In this document: piece by piece, positions 63,056 through 64,000 of the stretch
Layout of the letters: every line of letters starts with the position of its first letter
Position numbering within the stretch: the first letter of the stretch is position 1
NCBI RefSeq assembly: GCF_050947335.1
Contig: NW_027473318.1
Location: forward strand, 1,240,001 to 1,304,000
DNA: 64,000 bases
Reading direction: 5' to 3'
Origin: Megachile rotundata
Taxonomy: Eukaryota > Arthropoda > Insecta > Hymenoptera > Megachilidae
Notes under the pieces: model-generated
The model's input: only the letters and a program-made list of their open reading frames with translations
Database searches by the model: none
What the model was told of the DNA's origin: nothing
Program-made: the position numbers and the translations under genes

Positions 63056-64000
63056 ATCGCAATCATACAATCGCAATCATACAATCGCAATCATACAATC
63101 GCAATCATACAATCGCAATCATACAATCACAATCATACAATCTCAATCATACAATCACAATCATACAACCACAATCATACAATCGCATTCATACAATCGC
63201 AATCATACAATCACAATCATACAATCACAATCATACAATCACAATCATAAAATCACAAAAATACAAACTTAATCATACAATCACAATCATACAATCGCAA
63301 TCATACAATCACAATCATACAATCATAATCATACAATCACAATCATACGATCGCAATCATACAATCATAATCATACAATCACAATCTTACTTTCACAATC
63401 ATACAATCACAATCATACAATCACAATCATACAATCACAATCATACAATCCCAATCATACAATCACAATCATACAATCGCAATCATACAATCGCAATCAT
63501 ACAATCACAATCATACAATCTCAATCATACAATCACAATCGTACAACCACAATCAGACAATCACAATCATACAATCACAATCATCCAATCACAATTATGC
63601 AATCACAATCATACAATCGCATTCATACAATCGCAATCATACAATCACAATCATACAATCACAATCATAAAATCACAATCATAAAGTCACAAAAATACAA
63701 ACTTAATCATACAATCACAATCATACAATCGCAATCATACAATCATAATCATACAATCACAATCATACGATCGCAATCATACAATCACAATCATACCATC
63801 ACAATCATACAATCACAATCATACAATCATAACCATACAATTACAATCATACATCACAATCATACAATCACAATCATACAATCGCAATCATACAATTACA
63901 ATATCCCATATACAATCATACAATCACACTCATACATACACAATCATACAATCACAATCATACAATCGCAATCATACAATCGCAATCATACAATTACAAT
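63056..64000. repeat. Right-end flank array resembling the 2.7-kb HOR of the left end
   Basis: No gene. AAACTTAATC at 63,263 and 63,697 is followed 85 bp and 71 bp later by CGATCG (63,348 and 63,768). The string from 63,263 to about 63,610 follows the order of 2,811-3,190: AAACTTAATC, CGATCG, ACTTTC, CGC pair, CTC, ACAACC, ATCCAATC, ATTATGC, at an offset of 60,452 falling to 60,410. The array continues to the last base, so the window ends inside it. Confidence 0.8.

Larger units (their letters stand above)
1..64000. repeat. 14-bp satellite array filling the whole window
   Basis: Every line of the window resolves into tandem units of ACAATCACAATCAT or near variants, always in the same orientation. 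Common variants, by unit position, are: 7 A to G (CGC) or T (CTC); 8 C to T (CATAATCAT); 6 C to T (ACAATT); 5 T to C (ACAACC); 3 A to T (ACTATC), or 3 and 4 together (ACTTTC); 10 A to G (CAGTCAT); 10 A to T with CGC (CGCATTCAT); 13 A to G (ATCGT); 14 T to G (ATCAG); 1 A to G (ATGCAATC). Units of 13, 11 and 15 bp are rare. The consensus has 7 A, 4 C, 3 T and no G. No array edge, transposon, unique spacer or inversion was seen. This is typical of eukaryotic satellite DNA; no known family name is claimed. Confidence 0.98.

Noticed and set aside
1..64000. CRISPR array (direct repeats with regular spacing)
   Set aside because: There are no unique spacers, the unit is 14 bp with no 25-40 bp repeat/spacer alternation, and no cas genes are present.
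1..64000. Telomeric repeat
   Set aside because: The 14-bp unit does not match known short telomere motifs, and the G-bearing strand lacks regular G-runs except in TCCC cassettes.
1..64000. tRNA, rRNA or other structured RNA genes
   Set aside because: The forward strand is nearly free of G, so stems with G-C or G-U pairing cannot form over useful lengths. No box A/B or rRNA core motif was seen.

Overview
The window is one uninterrupted satellite-DNA array. From base 1 to base 64,000 it consists of head-to-tail copies of a 14-bp unit, consensus ACAATCACAATCAT, and close variants, roughly 4,500 units in all. I found no unique sequence, no gene, no RNA gene, no mobile element and no array edge. 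This points to a eukaryotic chromosome, in heterochromatin or another satellite-rich region such as a pericentromere, subtelomere or sex-chromosome block. The species cannot be told from the sequence. The unit is itself composite: a hexamer ACAATC plus an octamer ACAATCAT.

Variants are not scattered at random. They recur in fixed orders as cassettes. (1) A G-bearing cassette starts with ACATTCAAAATCAT, continues through units beginning GCAATC, and ends in units finishing CGT or CGC and then ACAACC. (2) A TCCC cassette has units of the form ACAATCTCCCAAAT placed between a stray hexamer ACAATT and a stray octamer ACAATCAT. (3) A cassette carries a 13-bp unit ACATCACAATCAT. (4) There are CGC, CTC, CATTCAT, CAGTCAT and ACTTTC units. 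The order of cassettes gives a barcode from which higher-order repeats (HORs) can be read.

Layout. 1-11.3 kb: 'flank' type array, with a 2.7-kb tandem HOR at 2.33-7.79 kb. 11.3-25.9 kb: two copies of a block with about 8.2-kb period, separated by a 1.4-kb linker. 25.9-51.9 kb: 'core' type array, built from several nested duplications (about 10-kb period, 2.1 kb, 728 bp). 51.9-64 kb: flank type again, including a third copy of the 8.2-kb block and a 1.59-kb tandem HOR. The right end resembles the left-end 2.7-kb HOR. Two landmarks divide the array almost completely. An ACAAACTTAATCAT unit occurs 14 times, only outside 18.7-53.7 kb. An ATGCATTC...CTCAATC landmark occurs 21 times, only within 15.9-51.2 kb.

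The many long forward open frames (the longest 45,089-49,165) are by-products. The 14-bp unit has no stop in any forward frame, and 14 is not a multiple of 3, so all three frames read the same 14-residue peptide. The reverse strand has two TGA triplets per unit and is closed everywhere. No genes act together here. The content of interest is the multi-scale record of duplication within the satellite. Coordinates of HOR boundaries were read by eye from landmark units and are good to about one to a few units. They usually fall inside runs of identical units, where no exact breakpoint exists.
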